A stretch of DNA of 64,000 nucleotides from Thermus caldifontis. GTDB taxonomy: Bacteria > Deinococcota > Deinococci > Deinococcales > Thermaceae. The DNA is taken from contig NZ_QGMX01000003.1 in NCBI RefSeq assembly GCF_003336745.1, forward strand, positions 62,001 to 126,000, read 5' to 3'. A program made the position numbers and the translations under genes. This document shows, piece by piece, positions 32,663-42,673 of this stretch (position 1 is the stretch's first letter; each line of letters opens with the position of its first letter). A model generated the notes under the pieces. It saw only the letters and a program-made list of their open reading frames with translations, was not told the origin of the DNA and did no database searches.

Positions 32663-33577
32663 ATGCGGGTGGAAGCCATCATCGGCAAGACTCCCACGGT
32701 GCGCCTTTTCAAGGTGGTGGAGCCGGAAATGGCCGAAGTCTGGGTGAAGCTGGAAGGCCTCAACCCCGGGGGGTCCATCAAGGACCGCCCCGCCTGGTAC
32801 ATGATCCGGGATGCCGAGGAAAAGGGTCTCCTCCGCCCCGGCTCGGGCCAGGTCATCGTGGAGCCCACCAGCGGGAACACGGGGATCGGCCTGGCCATGA
32901 TCGCCGCAAGCCGCGGCTACCGCCTGATCCTCACCATGCCCGCCCAGATGTCCGAGGAAAGGAAGCGGGTCCTCAAGGCCTTTGGAGCGGAGCTGGTCCT
33001 CACCGACCCCAGCCGCAGGATGCTGGCCGCCCGGGAGGAGGCCTTGCGCCTTAAGGAGGAGCTTGGGGCCTTCATGCCCGACCAGTTCGCCAACCCCGCC
33101 AACGTGCGCGCCCACTACGAGACCACAGGGCCCGAGCTTTTTGCGGCCCTGGAGGGGCGCATCGACGCCTTCGTCTACGGTTCGGGCACCGGGGGGACCA
33201 TCACCGGGGTGGGGCGGTACTTGAAGGAAAGGCTCCCCGGGGTGAAGGTGATCGCCGTGGAGCCCGCCCGCTCCAACGTCCTCTCCGGGGGAAAGATGGG
33301 ACAGCACCAGTTCCAGGGCATGGGGCCCGGCTTCATCCCGGAAAACCTGGACCTTTCCCTTCTGGATGGGGTCATCCAGGTCTGGGAAGAGGATGCCTTT
33401 CCCCTGGCCCGGCGCTTGGCCAAGGAGGAGGGGCTTTTTTTGGGGATGAGCTCCGGGGGAATCCTGTGGGCGGCCCTAAAGGTGGCCCGGGAACTGGGCC
33501 CCGGGAAGAGGGTGGCCTGCATCAGCCCCGATGGCGGCTGGAAGTACCTTTCCACCCCCCTCTACGCCGAACCCTAG
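32663..33577 (+). CDS. cysK: Cysteine synthase (O-acetylserine sulfhydrylase type)
   Basis: 304 residues, PLP fold-type II. Lys40 in NPGGSIKDRPA forms the Schiff base; PTSGNTGIGLA binds the substrate carboxylate; GSGTGGTITGVG binds PLP phosphate. CysK, CysM or cystathionine-beta-synthase-like roles cannot be fully separated by eye. A TATAGT box 6 nt upstream of ATG suggests a leaderless mRNA. Confidence 0.88.
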   Translation: MRVEAIIGKTPTVRLFKVVEPEMAEVWVKLEGLNPGGSIKDRPAWYMIRDAEEKGLLRPGSGQVIVEPTSGNTGIGLAMIAASRGYRLILTMPAQMSEERKRVLKAFGAELVLTDPSRRMLAAREEALRLKEELGAFMPDQFANPANVRAHYETTGPELFAALEGRIDAFVYGSGTGGTITGVGRYLKERLPGVKVIAVEPARSNVLSGGKMGQHQFQGMGPGFIPENLDLSLLDGVIQVWEEDAFPLARRLAKEEGLFLGMSSGGILWAALKVARELGPGKRVACISPDGGWKYLSTPLYAEP

Positions 33578-34212
33578 CGCCGCACCACCTGGGCGTCCTT
33601 GGGGTAGCGCTTGAGGTCCTGGGGGCGCAAGGCGGCTTTCTTGAACTCCGCCACCCTAAGGTCGGCCAGAACCTTTCCCGCCTCGTCGCGGAACACGAAG
33701 CGCACGGGCCTAGGATCGACCTTCAGGATGTAAAGCTCCAAGGTGGCGAAGCCCTGGCCCTCCTGGGCCTGGCCCACAAGTTTCCAGGCCATGCCCTCCG
33801 GCAGGCGCTCCTCCCCCACAAGGCGCAGGCTCACCCCCTGGGAAAGGGCCTTCAGGTCCCCCAGGCCTTGAGGGCTAAACCCCAAGCCCTGCACCTGGGC
33901 CTTCCCCTTGGGGCTGATGACGAGCTGGTTGGTGAGGTAGAGGTAGTTCCAGACCTCTTTTTCCGTAATCACGGTGAAGTTGCCCTCCAAGGAGCCGGGC
34001 TTTTGAAACTCTATGCGGAAAAGGTTCTCCTTGGGGATGGCCAGGACCCGGGCTTTAAGCTCCTCCTGCCCCCCGGGTCCTTGGATCTGGCCCTGCACCA
34101 TCGCCTGCCAGGGTTCTTGCAGGTTCTTCTCCACCCGGTCCAGGATCTCGCCCACGGGCTGGGCCAAGGCCGTCGCCAGCACCAACAGGATTCCCCAGGA
34201 CATCGCCTTCAT
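33574..34212 (-). CDS. LolA-like periplasmic lipoprotein carrier
   Basis: 212 residues from ATG 34212 with a signal peptide (MSWGILLVLATALAQP). Sequence pattern ILDRVEKNLQEPWQ..., a strand-rich body with FTVITEKEVWNYLYLTNQLV and a C-terminal RPVRFVFRDEAGKVLADLRVAEFK resembles outer-membrane lipoprotein-sorting (LolA/DUF4292-like) proteins. It overlaps the next gene by 4 nt, in an envelope operon. Confidence 0.7.
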   Translation of the reverse strand: MKAMSWGILLVLATALAQPVGEILDRVEKNLQEPWQAMVQGQIQGPGGQEELKARVLAIPKENLFRIEFQKPGSLEGNFTVITEKEVWNYLYLTNQLVISPKGKAQVQGLGFSPQGLGDLKALSQGVSLRLVGEERLPEGMAWKLVGQAQEGQGFATLELYILKVDPRPVRFVFRDEAGKVLADLRVAEFKKAALRPQDLKRYPKDAQVVRR

Positions 34213-34967
34213 GGCCACCTCCAGGCATACCGGACCCAGGCGTAAGGGGCTTGCCTGTACCCTCCTTCCAAGCCCAGGTCCCCAAGCCACACCCCGAGGC
34301 TACCCGCAAAGGGATAGGAAAGGGTGAGGAAAAGGCTAGCCTCCCCTAAGTAAAGCCCTGCCTCCAGGCGGTTTAGCCCCCCCAGGCGCAAGGAGAGGTC
34401 CAGGACCTCCATCCCTTCCCCCACCTCCCCCTTCCAGCCCAAAAACAGGTAGGGAAGGCGGGAAAAACCCGCCCCCAAGGTGTAGGTGGCCCCCTCCCTC
34501 AGGGCGTAGCTCACCTCGGCCCGGAAGTGCTCGCCCCCTTCCCAAAGAAACCCCACCACCTCCTTGGGCACCAGCCGGTAGCGCAAGGAGAGCCGGCCAA
34601 ACACCCCCTCCTCGGGAAACAGGGGGAAAAGCCCCTTCGGGCGGTAGCCGAGCCGCGCCGCCAGGGCCAAGGGGCCGGCGCCCCCTTCGGCAAAGGCCAT
34701 TCCCCCAAGCCCCCCCACTCCCGCCTCGGCTTGCAGGCCGTAGGCCAGGTACCCCAAGGGCCCCAGGGCCAGGCTGGAGGAGAGCCCCAAAGCCCCCCGG
34801 CTTTCCTGCCCCACCTGGAGCCTTGCGTAAACCTCCCCCGGCTCCAAGGTGAAGCCCACCTCGAGGGTAGAGGCCAAGGCCCCCGGGGCTCCATAGACCC
34901 CGGCCTCGAGGCGCCCCTGGGCCAGGGCCAGGCCCAGAAAAAGCATCCCTGCCCACCACCCCCTCAT
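34209..34967 (-). CDS. Predicted outer-membrane beta-barrel protein
   Basis: 252 residues from ATG 34967, signal peptide (GWWAGMLFLGLALAQG), then alternating hydrophobic strands separated by glycine turns (for example LEVGFTLEPGEVYARLQVG) ending with an aromatic residue region WVRYAWRWP, the pattern of a small barrel. It overlaps the ABC-2 remnant (ATGA) and the LolA-like gene, so the three formed an export/envelope operon. Confidence 0.6.
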   Translation of the reverse strand: MRGWWAGMLFLGLALAQGRLEAGVYGAPGALASTLEVGFTLEPGEVYARLQVGQESRGALGLSSSLALGPLGYLAYGLQAEAGVGGLGGMAFAEGGAGPLALAARLGYRPKGLFPLFPEEGVFGRLSLRYRLVPKEVVGFLWEGGEHFRAEVSYALREGATYTLGAGFSRLPYLFLGWKGEVGEGMEVLDLSLRLGGLNRLEAGLYLGEASLFLTLSYPFAGSLGVWLGDLGLEGGYRQAPYAWVRYAWRWP

Positions 34968-35179
34968 GCCACCACCTGCCTTTGGAAACGTGCGGAGGCC
35001 AGGAGGAGAACCAGGGCGGAGAAGAGGAAAAGGGCCAAAAGGTGGGGCCACAGCACGCCAAACCCCACCCCCTTCAGCATCACCCCCCGCAGAACCTCTA
35101 TGAGGTAGCGGGCGGGCACCAGGTAGGAAAGCAGCTGCAAGAAGCGGGGCATGCCCTCCATTGGGAAACGCACGCACAT
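34964..35179 (-). pseudogene. 3' remnant of an ABC-2 type permease gene
   Basis: Only the last 65-70 codons remain. FPMEGMPRFLQLLSYLVPARYLIEVLRGVMLKG is the conserved end-segment of ABC-2 exporters, followed by the final membrane helix. Sequence similarity ends near 35175, where the pspA upstream region begins. The stop overlaps the barrel gene's ATG by 4 nt as in an intact operon, so the 5' part and its ATPase were probably deleted. Confidence 0.7.
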
Positions 35180-35258
35180 ACGACCAGGGCAACCCTACTC
35201 CTTCTCCCCGCCCCGGTCAAGGACCGGTGTGGCATACTCAATCCTAGGAGGTAAAGCC

Positions 35259-35921
35259 ATGACCCTTTTGGATCGCCTAAGCCGTCTCATTCGCGCCAAC
35301 CTCAGCGACCTTCTCCGCCGGGCCGAGGACCCGGAGAAGATCATCAACCAGGCCCTGGAGGATATGAAGGGGGCCTTAAGGGAGGCCCGGGAGCAGGTGG
35401 CCGCCGCCATGGCCGAGGGCAAGCGCCTGGAACGGGAGGTGGAAAGCCACCTTAAGGAGGCTTCCCTTTGGGAGGAGAAGGCCAAGGAGGCCCTTAAGGC
35501 AGGCCGCGAGGACCTGGCCAAGGAGGCCCTTAGGCGCAGGAAAAGGGCCTTGGACCTGGCCGAGGGCTTTAAGCAGCAGGCGGAGGAGCAGAAGGCCCTT
35601 ATGGATCGCCTCATGACCCAGCTCAAGGCCCTGGAGGCCAAGATCGACGAGGCCGAGGCCCGCAAGAAACTCTTCCTCGCCCGCAAGAAGGGGGTGGAGG
35701 CTGCTGAGGCGGTGCGGCGCATGGAGTCTAGGCTGGACCAGCACCCGGCCCTCGAGGCCTTTGAGGAAATGGAGGCCCGGATCCTCTCCATGGAGGACCG
35801 GCACGAGGCCCTAAAGGAGCTGGACGGCCAGGACCTGGACAAGGAGCTTGCCGCCCTCTCCGCCGACAAAGAGCTGGAGGAGGAGCTCCTCCGCCTGAAG
35901 CGGGAGCTGGGAGAAGCCTAA
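35259..35921 (+). CDS. pspA: Phage-shock protein A homologue
   Basis: 220 residues from ATG 35259 behind AGGAGGT. Long amphipathic N-terminal helix MTLLDRLSRLIRANLSDLL binds membranes; the rest is an almost unbroken coiled coil (residues 25-220), as in PspA/Vipp1/ESCRT-III. It stabilises stressed membranes. No pspF or pspBC is nearby. Confidence 0.93.
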   Translation: MTLLDRLSRLIRANLSDLLRRAEDPEKIINQALEDMKGALREAREQVAAAMAEGKRLEREVESHLKEASLWEEKAKEALKAGREDLAKEALRRRKRALDLAEGFKQQAEEQKALMDRLMTQLKALEAKIDEAEARKKLFLARKKGVEAAEAVRRMESRLDQHPALEAFEEMEARILSMEDRHEALKELDGQDLDKELAALSADKELEEELLRLKRELGEA

Positions 35922-35976
35922 CTTCAGGCTAGGAGTGTGGGCCGGCCCACGGGACTTAAGGGGTAAACTCCCTATC

Positions 35977-36618
35977 ATGAGGCGGAGCCTTATGGCCCTT
36001 ACCCTCCTCCTTTCCGCCTGCTTACCCCAGGCCACCCAGGCCCCCGAGGCCCGCCCCCTCCTGAGGGAAACCGGCTTTTACCCCGCCACCACGGGGCTGG
36101 AGTGGGTGTATGTACCCGAGGGGGAAGCCCTTTCCACCCCCCCCTACCGGGTGCGGGTGGAAGGCCCCGCCCTCTACGAGGGCCAGGAGGCCTTGCGCTA
36201 CCGGAGCTACGGCCGGGGGGAGGATAGGGTCTACTACCGGCAGGTGGGGGCCTTTGGCGTGCGGCTTTTAGGCTTCCAGGACCCTTCCGCCCGGGTGGTC
36301 TTCACCCCGCCCATCCTGGAGTACCCGCCGGAAGCCCTCCTGAGCCCGGGCTACCGCTGGGGGGGTAAGGTGACGGTGCGGGTGGAACTCCTCACCCCTG
36401 GGGGGCGGGAGCCCTTGGCCCAAGGCGGCCTGGGCTACTCCATGGAGGTGCTGGAGGAGCGGGAGGTGCGCCTGCCGGCGGGGGTCTTCCGGGTGTACCG
36501 GATCCGTCAGGTGTATCAGGATGAGCGCGGCCAGGATGCGCGGGAGGTCTGGTTCGTTCCCCGGGTGGGGGAGGTGCGCACCCGGGAAGGCCGCATCCTG
36601 GTGGAGAAGAACTTCTAG
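35977..36618 (+). CDS. Putative lipoprotein
   Basis: 213 residues from ATG 35977. Lipobox LLSAC with Cys13-14 region ([13 protein letters not shown]). The mature part is strand-rich with no family I recognise. Lies between pspA and dxs on the same strand; dxs starts 8 nt after it, so they are probably co-transcribed. Confidence 0.7.
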   Translation: MRRSLMALTLLLSACLPQATQAPEARPLLRETGFYPATTGLEWVYVPEGEALSTPPYRVRVEGPALYEGQEALRYRSYGRGEDRVYYRQVGAFGVRLLGFQDPSARVVFTPPILEYPPEALLSPGYRWGGKVTVRVELLTPGGREPLAQGGLGYSMEVLEEREVRLPAGVFRVYRIRQVYQDERGQDAREVWFVPRVGEVRTREGRILVEKNF

Positions 36619-36626
36619 GGGGAAAG

Positions 36627-38474
36627 ATGGTACTGGACAAGGTGAATAGCCCTTTGGACCTTAAGGGTCTGAGCCTCGAGGAGCTCCTGGAGCTGGCCGA
36701 GGAGATCCGTAGCGAGATCATCCGGGTCACGGCGCAAAACGGCGGCCACCTGGCGAGCTCCCTAGGGGCGGTGGAGCTCATCCTAGCCCTGCACCGGGTC
36801 TTCCAGTCCCCAAAGGACCGCATCCTCTTTGACGTGGGCCACCAAGCCTACGCCCACAAGCTCATCACCGGGCGCAAGGACCGCTTCCACACCCTAAGGC
36901 AGGAAGGGGGGCTTTCCGGTTTCACCAAGGTCTCCGAGTCGGAGCACGACGCCATCACCGCCGGCCACGCCAGCACCTCCTTGGCCCACGCCCTGGGCAT
37001 GGCCATCGCCCGGGACCTCAAGGGGGAGGACCACCATGTGGTGGCGGTGATCGGGGACGGGGCCCTTACCGGGGGCATGGCCCTGGCCGCCCTCAACAAG
37101 ATCGGGGAACTGGGCAAAAAGATGCTCATCATCCTGAACGACAACGAGATGAGCATCTCGGAGAACGTGGGGGCCCTCAACAAGTACTTCAAGGAGCTCC
37201 AGATAAGAAAGTGGGTCCAGGATGCCGAGAAGCTGGGCCGGAGCATCCTGGAACACATCTCCCCCAAGCTCTTCGGCCTGGTGGACCGGGCCAAGGAGGC
37301 GGCCAAGCTCATCCTTCACCAGGAAAACCCCTTCTACGCCTGGGGGATCCGCTACGTGGGCCCCGTGGATGGGCATGACTTGAAGGGCCTTATTCACATC
37401 CTGGAGCACCTCAAGGAGCTGGACGGCCCCACCCTCCTCCACGTGGTTACCCAGAAGGGCAAGGGGTACAAGGTGGCGGAGGCCGACCCCATCTACTGGC
37501 ATGGGCCTTCCGGCTTTGACCCCAACCGGCCGGAGAAAGTCTCCAAGGGCTACACCTGGAGCCAGGCCTTTGGGGATGCGGTCACGGAGCTGGCCCACCT
37601 GGAACCCCGCCTTTTTGTCCTCACCCCCGCCATGCGGGAGGGCTCGGGGCTGGTGCGCTACTCCCAGGAGCACCCCGAGCGCTACCTGGACGTGGGCATC
37701 TGCGAGGACGTGGCGGTGACGGTGGCGGCGGGTATGGCCTTAAGGGGCCTAAAGCCCATCGTGGCCATCTACTCCACCTTCCTGCAGCGAGCCTACGACC
37801 AGGTGATCCACGACGTGGCCATAGAGGGCCTTCCCGTCATCTTCGCCATAGACCGGGCGGGGGTGGTGGGGGCGGATGGGGCCACCCACCACGGGGTCTT
37901 TGACATCGCCTACCTGCGCACCATCCCCAACCTGCAGATCGCTGCCCCCAAGGACGCTTTAGAGCTTCGGGCCATGCTGAAAAAGGCCCTGGAGATCGGG
38001 GGCCCAGTGGCCATCCGTTACCCCCGGGACAACGTGGAGCGGGTTCCCGAGGGCAGCTGGCCGGAGATCGCTTGGGGCCGGTGGGAGGTGCTCAAGGAGG
38101 GCACCGAGGTCTACATCCTGGCCTTTGGCAAGACCTTGAGGTACGCCCTCGAGGCCGCCCAAGACGACCCCAGGGTGGGGGTGGTGAACGCCCGCTTCCT
38201 CAAGCCCCTGGACCGGGAAAGGCTGAAGGAGCTCTCCCGTTACCGGCTCCTCACCGTGGAGGACCACCAGGGGATGGGGGGATTTGGGAGCGCGGTCCTC
38301 GAGGCCCTGAACGAGATGGGCTTAAAGCCCGAGGTGAAGGTCCTAGCCCTTCCCGACCGCTTCTTGGAGCATGGTTCCATCCCAAGCCTCCACCGCCAGG
38401 CGGGCATAGACGCCCGGGGCATCCGGGAAGCCTTGGCCGAGATGGGCATCCTTCCCATCCATGAGCGGGCCTGA
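36627..38474 (+). CDS. dxs: 1-deoxy-D-xylulose-5-phosphate synthase
   Basis: 615 residues. TPP-binding [15 protein letters not shown] ... NDNEMSIS, N-terminal [21 protein letters not shown], the pyrimidine-domain EGSGLVRY and [17 protein letters not shown], and C-terminal DRFLEHGS. First step of the MEP isoprenoid pathway. It overlaps the metallo-hydrolase gene by 14 nt. Confidence 0.97.
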   Translation: MVLDKVNSPLDLKGLSLEELLELAEEIRSEIIRVTAQNGGHLASSLGAVELILALHRVFQSPKDRILFDVGHQAYAHKLITGRKDRFHTLRQEGGLSGFTKVSESEHDAITAGHASTSLAHALGMAIARDLKGEDHHVVAVIGDGALTGGMALAALNKIGELGKKMLIILNDNEMSISENVGALNKYFKELQIRKWVQDAEKLGRSILEHISPKLFGLVDRAKEAAKLILHQENPFYAWGIRYVGPVDGHDLKGLIHILEHLKELDGPTLLHVVTQKGKGYKVAEADPIYWHGPSGFDPNRPEKVSKGYTWSQAFGDAVTELAHLEPRLFVLTPAMREGSGLVRYSQEHPERYLDVGICEDVAVTVAAGMALRGLKPIVAIYSTFLQRAYDQVIHDVAIEGLPVIFAIDRAGVVGADGATHHGVFDIAYLRTIPNLQIAAPKDALELRAMLKKALEIGGPVAIRYPRDNVERVPEGSWPEIAWGRWEVLKEGTEVYILAFGKTLRYALEAAQDDPRVGVVNARFLKPLDRERLKELSRYRLLTVEDHQGMGGFGSAVLEALNEMGLKPEVKVLALPDRFLEHGSIPSLHRQAGIDARGIREALAEMGILPIHERA

Positions 38475-39075
38475 GACCTTGCCCTTTGCCGCCAACCTCT
38501 ATCGCCTTCCCGCAGAAGGGGGGTATTTCCTGGTGGATGCCGGGCTCCCTTGGGAGGCGGGAAGGCTTCTTAGACTTCTCCAGGAACCCCCTAGGCTCCT
38601 TTTCCTCACCCATCACCACCTGGACCATGCGGGCGGCGCCCGGGCCCTTTGGGAAAGGTTTGGCCTGCCCATCCTGGCCCATCCCCGGGAGTGGCCGTAC
38701 CTCCTTAAGGAAAAGCCCAGGCCCCCCTTGCCCATCCCCTTCTTGGGCTCCTGGCTGGCCAACCTGGCCCCACCCCTTCCCCGGGAAGCCTTAAGGCCGG
38801 TGGAGGAAGGGGAGGAGATCCTGGGGTGGAGGGTGGTGGAGCTTCCCGGCCACACCCTAGGGCAGGTGGGGCTTTTCCGGGATGGCCTCCTCCTCGCCGG
38901 AGACGCCTTAAGGGGACACGGCCTTCCCCCCCGGTTCATCAACGAGGATCACGCCTTGGCCAAAAGGACCGTGCGCAAAATCCTGGACCTGGGGGCAGAA
39001 ACCGTCTACCTGGGGCATGGGGGACCCCTATCCCGCAAGCAGGTGGAGGCTTTTGCCCTTAAACTGGGGGCATGA
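38461..39075 (+). CDS. Metallo-beta-lactamase fold hydrolase
   Basis: 204 residues with [11 protein letters not shown] (HxHxDH), [13 protein letters not shown] supplying the third His, GDAL with the bridging Asp, and a final LGHGGP His: a complete dinuclear site of glyoxalase-II-like hydrolases. Substrate unknown. Coupled to dxs and to the next gene by overlaps. Confidence 0.85.
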   Translation: MSGPETLPFAANLYRLPAEGGYFLVDAGLPWEAGRLLRLLQEPPRLLFLTHHHLDHAGGARALWERFGLPILAHPREWPYLLKEKPRPPLPIPFLGSWLANLAPPLPREALRPVEEGEEILGWRVVELPGHTLGQVGLFRDGLLLAGDALRGHGLPPRFINEDHALAKRTVRKILDLGAETVYLGHGGPLSRKQVEAFALKLGA

Positions 39076-40070
39076 GAAAGCTCTTGGCCCTCTTTCTCCT
39101 AGGCCTTTCCGCCCTGGCCCAGGAGGTGGCGGTCTATCCCAGCTTTGCCGAGGTCAAGGAACCGGTAATCCTCCCCCCTTCCGCCTGGGCCTATCTGGCT
39201 GGGGAGAAGCTTTCCCGCATGGTCCCAGGGTCCCTGCGCCTCCTTGGGGTGGAGGAAACGGAGCGGGTCTACCAGGGCACCGCGGTCCTCTTCCGCTACC
39301 AAGGAGAGGGCCCCGCCACCTTGCGCTACCTCTACACCGGGCTTTCCGGGGAGGTCTTCTACACCTTGGAGGGGGCCACCCTCACCCTCTGGGCCCGGCT
39401 TAGGCTGGAGGGAGGGCCCCTGGAAGCCAGAAAGCTCACCCTGCTCGCCGGGGAAGCGCCCATCCTGGGCGTGGCCGAGGCCAAGGGTCTACCCATGCGG
39501 GCCCTGGCGGAGGCCCTTCCTTTAGGGGAAAGCCCTTTTGGCCTCTTCCGCTATGGGCTCCCACCCAGAAGGCTAGAACCTGGGACCACGGAGATCCCCG
39601 CCCTCAAGGCCCAGGTGAACCCCAGCCGGCTCCTCCGCTACCAAGGCCCCTTCCGCACGGACAGGTTTTTGGCCCTGGAACGGGGCTACCGCTTCCAAGC
39701 CCCCTTTCCCCTGGCGCCGGGGACCCTGGAGGTGGTGGAGGGAGGCTTCTTCCTGGGGCAGGCCCTGCTTCCCCCTACCCCTGAGGGGGAGGTGGCGGAG
39801 GTGTGGCTGGGACGGGACCTGGAGGGCCGGCTGGAACGGACGGTGAGCCTGCTGGGCCAAAGCGAAAGGGAAGCCACCTACCGGGTGGAAACCCGCTTCA
39901 AAAACCCCTACCCCTACCCCATCGCCCTCCTCCTCTCGGAAACCTTCCCCCAGCCCTTCCGCCTGGACTTCCCCGGGGCCAGCCTCCTTCCCCAGGGGTA
40001 CCGCCTGGAACTGGCCTTGAAGCCCCAAGAAACCCGCACCCTCACCTACCGCCTCACCCTCCCCCGCTAG
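39072..40070 (+). CDS. Exported protein, DUF4139-like
   Basis: 332 residues with signal peptide [17 protein letters not shown]. The C-terminal half (VETRFKNPYPYPIALLLSETFPQPF and LALKPQETRTLTYRLTLPR) resembles the DUF4139 'mucoidy inhibitor' C-domain. Strand-rich, no catalytic motif. Function unknown; overlaps the preceding gene by 4 nt. Confidence 0.6.
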   Translation: MRKLLALFLLGLSALAQEVAVYPSFAEVKEPVILPPSAWAYLAGEKLSRMVPGSLRLLGVEETERVYQGTAVLFRYQGEGPATLRYLYTGLSGEVFYTLEGATLTLWARLRLEGGPLEARKLTLLAGEAPILGVAEAKGLPMRALAEALPLGESPFGLFRYGLPPRRLEPGTTEIPALKAQVNPSRLLRYQGPFRTDRFLALERGYRFQAPFPLAPGTLEVVEGGFFLGQALLPPTPEGEVAEVWLGRDLEGRLERTVSLLGQSEREATYRVETRFKNPYPYPIALLLSETFPQPFRLDFPGASLLPQGYRLELALKPQETRTLTYRLTLPR

Positions 40071-40108
40071 GGACATCTGCCCCTGACCTCAGGGAGCATC
40101 CTGGAAGG

Positions 40109-41179
40109 ATGAAACCCGATCTGCACCGCTTCCCCCTCCTGGTGGCCTGGGAGATGACCCGGGCCTGCCTTCTCGCCTGCTTGCACTGCCGGGCCTCAGC
40201 GGTGCCCGACCCCTTGCCCGGGGAGCTCACCACCGAGGAGGGGCTAAGGCTTTTGCAGGAGCTTGCCACCTACACCCCGAGGCCCATCCTCCTGCCCACG
40301 GGGGGTGACCCTCTGGCCCGGCCCGACCTGTTTCTCCTCCTGGAGGAGGCCAGGCGCCTGGGCCTCAAGGTGGGCATCACCCCCGCCGTCACCCCCCGGC
40401 TCACCCGGGAGGTGGTGGCCCGCTTCAAGGAGCTTTCCGTCCACCAGATGGCCATCTCCCTGGACGGGGCCACACCGGAAAGCCACGATGGCTTCCGGGG
40501 CGTTCCCGGCACCTTTGCCCGGGCCCTTAAGGCCCTGGAATGGGCCCGGGAGGTGGGCCTCATGACCCAGGTGAACACCACCGTGACCCGGAGGACCAAG
40601 GGGGAACTCACCGGCATCGCCGAGATCCTGGCGGCAAAGGGGGTGGCTACCTGGGAGGTCTTCTTCCTGGTACCCGTGGGCCGGGGAGCGCTTCTAGAGC
40701 AACTTTCCCCCGAGGAATACGAGGAGGTGATGCACCTTCTTTACGACCTTTCCCGCCGCTACCCCTTCAAGGTGCGCACCACGGAAGGCCCCATGTTCCG
40801 CCGGGTGGCCCTGGAGCGCCGCAGGAAAGAGGGCGGTGAGGACGGGGCCTTGGTGGGGGAGGGCCGGGGGGTGCACCTCTCCGACGGCTTTGGTTTCGTT
40901 TTCGTTTCCTCCACGGGGGAGGTCTACCCCTCCGGTTTCCTGCCCCTTTCCGCTGGCAATGTGCGGGAGAAGCCCCTTCTGGAGATCTACCGGCATAGCC
41001 CCCTCTTCCTGGAGCTTCGCAACAAAGCCCTCCTTAAGGGCAAGTGCGGGGTCTGCGAGTACCGGGAGGTTTGCGGGGGAAGCCGGGCCCGGGCCTGGGC
41101 GGAAACCGGGGACCACCTGGCCGCTGACCCCCGGTGCGCCCACCTCCCCAAAGGCCTAGGACAAATGCCCCTGGCCTAA
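40109..41179 (+). CDS. Radical SAM/SPASM protein
   Basis: 356 residues from ATG 40109. The 4Fe-4S motif CLLACLHC binds the SAM cluster; LPTGGDPLARPDL is the SAM-binding loop; a SPASM region CGVCEYREVCGG with a later Cys holds extra clusters. It resembles the AhbD/NirJ-like group acting on haem or peptides. The neighbouring c-type cytochrome fits a haem-related job, but this is inference. Confidence 0.85.
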   Translation: MKPDLHRFPLLVAWEMTRACLLACLHCRASAVPDPLPGELTTEEGLRLLQELATYTPRPILLPTGGDPLARPDLFLLLEEARRLGLKVGITPAVTPRLTREVVARFKELSVHQMAISLDGATPESHDGFRGVPGTFARALKALEWAREVGLMTQVNTTVTRRTKGELTGIAEILAAKGVATWEVFFLVPVGRGALLEQLSPEEYEEVMHLLYDLSRRYPFKVRTTEGPMFRRVALERRRKEGGEDGALVGEGRGVHLSDGFGFVFVSSTGEVYPSGFLPLSAGNVREKPLLEIYRHSPLFLELRNKALLKGKCGVCEYREVCGGSRARAWAETGDHLAADPRCAHLPKGLGQMPLA

Positions 41180-41206
41180 GGAAGGGAAGTTCCCTATCAT
41201 GGAACC

Positions 41207-41635
41207 ATGAGGCGCGGGCTTATTCTGTTGGCATTTTTGGGTTCCCTAGCCCTGGCGCAAAGCCCTGGGGCCAAGCTCTATTCCGCCAACTGCCAAAGCT
41301 GCCACCAGGCTAATGGGCAGGGGGTTCCCGGAGCCTTCCCTCCCCTCACCCATCTGGACAAGGTGGTCCAGGCTAAGGGGGGCCGGGAATACCTGATCCG
41401 GGTGGTCCTCTACGGCCTTCAAGGAAGCCTGACGGTGGAGGGAAAGACCTATAACGGGGTCATGCCTCCCTTCCGCCAGCTCAAGGACCAGGAGGTGGCC
41501 GATCTCCTGAACCACATCCTCACCACCTTCGCCAAGTCCAAGGCCAAGCCCATAAGCACCCAGGAGGTGAAGGCGCAAAGGGCCAAGGCCAGGTCCCCCC
41601 AGGAGGTCCTCAAGTCCCGTCCCCCGGTCAAGTAG
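41207..41635 (+). CDS. Cytochrome c
   Basis: 142 residues, signal peptide MRRGLILLAFLGSLALAQ, haem site CQSCH, and distal Met in NGVMPPF. Class I monohaem cytochrome with a short lysine-rich tail, likely a periplasmic electron carrier. It is followed by a strong terminator. Confidence 0.92.
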   Translation: MRRGLILLAFLGSLALAQSPGAKLYSANCQSCHQANGQGVPGAFPPLTHLDKVVQAKGGREYLIRVVLYGLQGSLTVEGKTYNGVMPPFRQLKDQEVADLLNHILTTFAKSKAKPISTQEVKAQRAKARSPQEVLKSRPPVK

Positions 41636-41653
41636 ACCGGCGTACTCCCTCCC

Positions 41654-41680
41654 CCCGGGGCCTTTAGGCCCCGGGAACCT
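41654..41680 (+). terminator. Terminator after cytochrome c
   Basis: Perfect 9-bp stem CCCGGGGCC-TTTA-GGCCCCGGG followed by AACCTTTTCC. Confidence 0.7.
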
Positions 41681-41716
41681 TTTCCGTAGCCCCTGGCGGG
41701 GGATAATGGTCTTGCC

Positions 41717-42673
41717 GTGGAGCCTGGGTTCCACCTTCTCTACGCAAGGCGCCTGGCCTGGCGCCACCAGCTTCTCTTGGCCATTTCCTTGGCGCTACTG
41801 GGTTTCCTCCACCCCTTTTTCGCCCTGGCCTCCCCCCTGCCCTTTTTGCTTCCCGCCCGGCTTTGGGAAGGGCGGGCGCTGCGGGAAATCGCCCGGGCCA
41901 GCCTGGCCTATCCCACCGCCTTGGCCTACGGGGAGGAGCGGCTTTGGCAGGAGGCCCGCAAGGTGGAGATCCCTCCTCCCCCCTTCCCCTTGGGCCTTTT
42001 CGCCCTCTACCTGGTCCTCCTGGCCTTGGCCCTGGGCTCGTGGGCGGGGTTTTCCCCCAGGGAAGCCCGCCCCTTCTGGTCCCTTCTTGGGGCCGAGCGC
42101 CCCGCAACCCCCCAGGACCCCCCGGATTGGGGGAAGCCAGCCGAAGCACCGGGGCCATCCCCTGGGAAAACCACCCAAACCCCAGATTCCCCAGGAAGCA
42201 CGCAGGGGACGGAAACCGGCCAGGGCCAACCTGCCCCAACCCCCCAAGAGGGCCAAGCCCCAGGGCCTAGCCCCCAGGAACCTTCCCCCACCCCGCCCAA
42301 GGCTTCCCCTCAGGCCCCAGGGGAGGGGGGAACCCCAGCGCCCGCGGAGGGGCAAGGGGGATCGAGGACCCGTCCGGGCCTTTCCGAGCAGGAACCGGAA
42401 AGACCCCAGGGGGCAGGCACCCCCACCCCAGGCACCTCGGGGCCTTCCCCAAAGGTGGAGGCGCCCGCCTCCCTACCCTTACCCAAACCCCAAGGGCCCG
42501 GGCAGGAGCTTCTTTGGCCTGGAGAGGAAGGGAAGGGCGAGGGCCTGCCCTCCCCCTGGCGGGCAGGGGTTCCCCCAGAGGAGGTGCGCCGCGGCGTGGA
42601 GGTCTACCTGGAACGCACCCCTCTTTCCCCCGAGGCCAAGGAGCTTTTACGGCGCTACTTTAGCGGGCCCTGA
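41717..42673 (+). CDS. Membrane protein with long Pro/Gly-rich linker
   Basis: 318 residues from GTG 41717. Two membrane segments (about 20-45 and 92-113) flank a short loop. Residues about 125-280 are a low-complexity Pro/Gly/Gln/Ser tract, and a compact charged C-terminus (EEVRRGVEVYLERTPLSPEAKELLRRYF) ends the protein. I do not recognise it; it looks like a membrane-anchored spacer carrying a small C-terminal domain. It converges on the NifX-like gene. A longer frame from 41706 is a shadow. Confidence 0.6.
   Translation: MEPGFHLLYARRLAWRHQLLLAISLALLGFLHPFFALASPLPFLLPARLWEGRALREIARASLAYPTALAYGEERLWQEARKVEIPPPPFPLGLFALYLVLLALALGSWAGFSPREARPFWSLLGAERPATPQDPPDWGKPAEAPGPSPGKTTQTPDSPGSTQGTETGQGQPAPTPQEGQAPGPSPQEPSPTPPKASPQAPGEGGTPAPAEGQGGSRTRPGLSEQEPERPQGAGTPTPGTSGPSPKVEAPASLPLPKPQGPGQELLWPGEEGKGEGLPSPWRAGVPPEEVRRGVEVYLERTPLSPEAKELLRRYFSGP

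Noticed and set aside
32066-33307. 413-codon frame fused to slyD
   Set aside because: Everything upstream of 32533 is antisense to cysK; SlyD itself starts at MKVEQDKVV.
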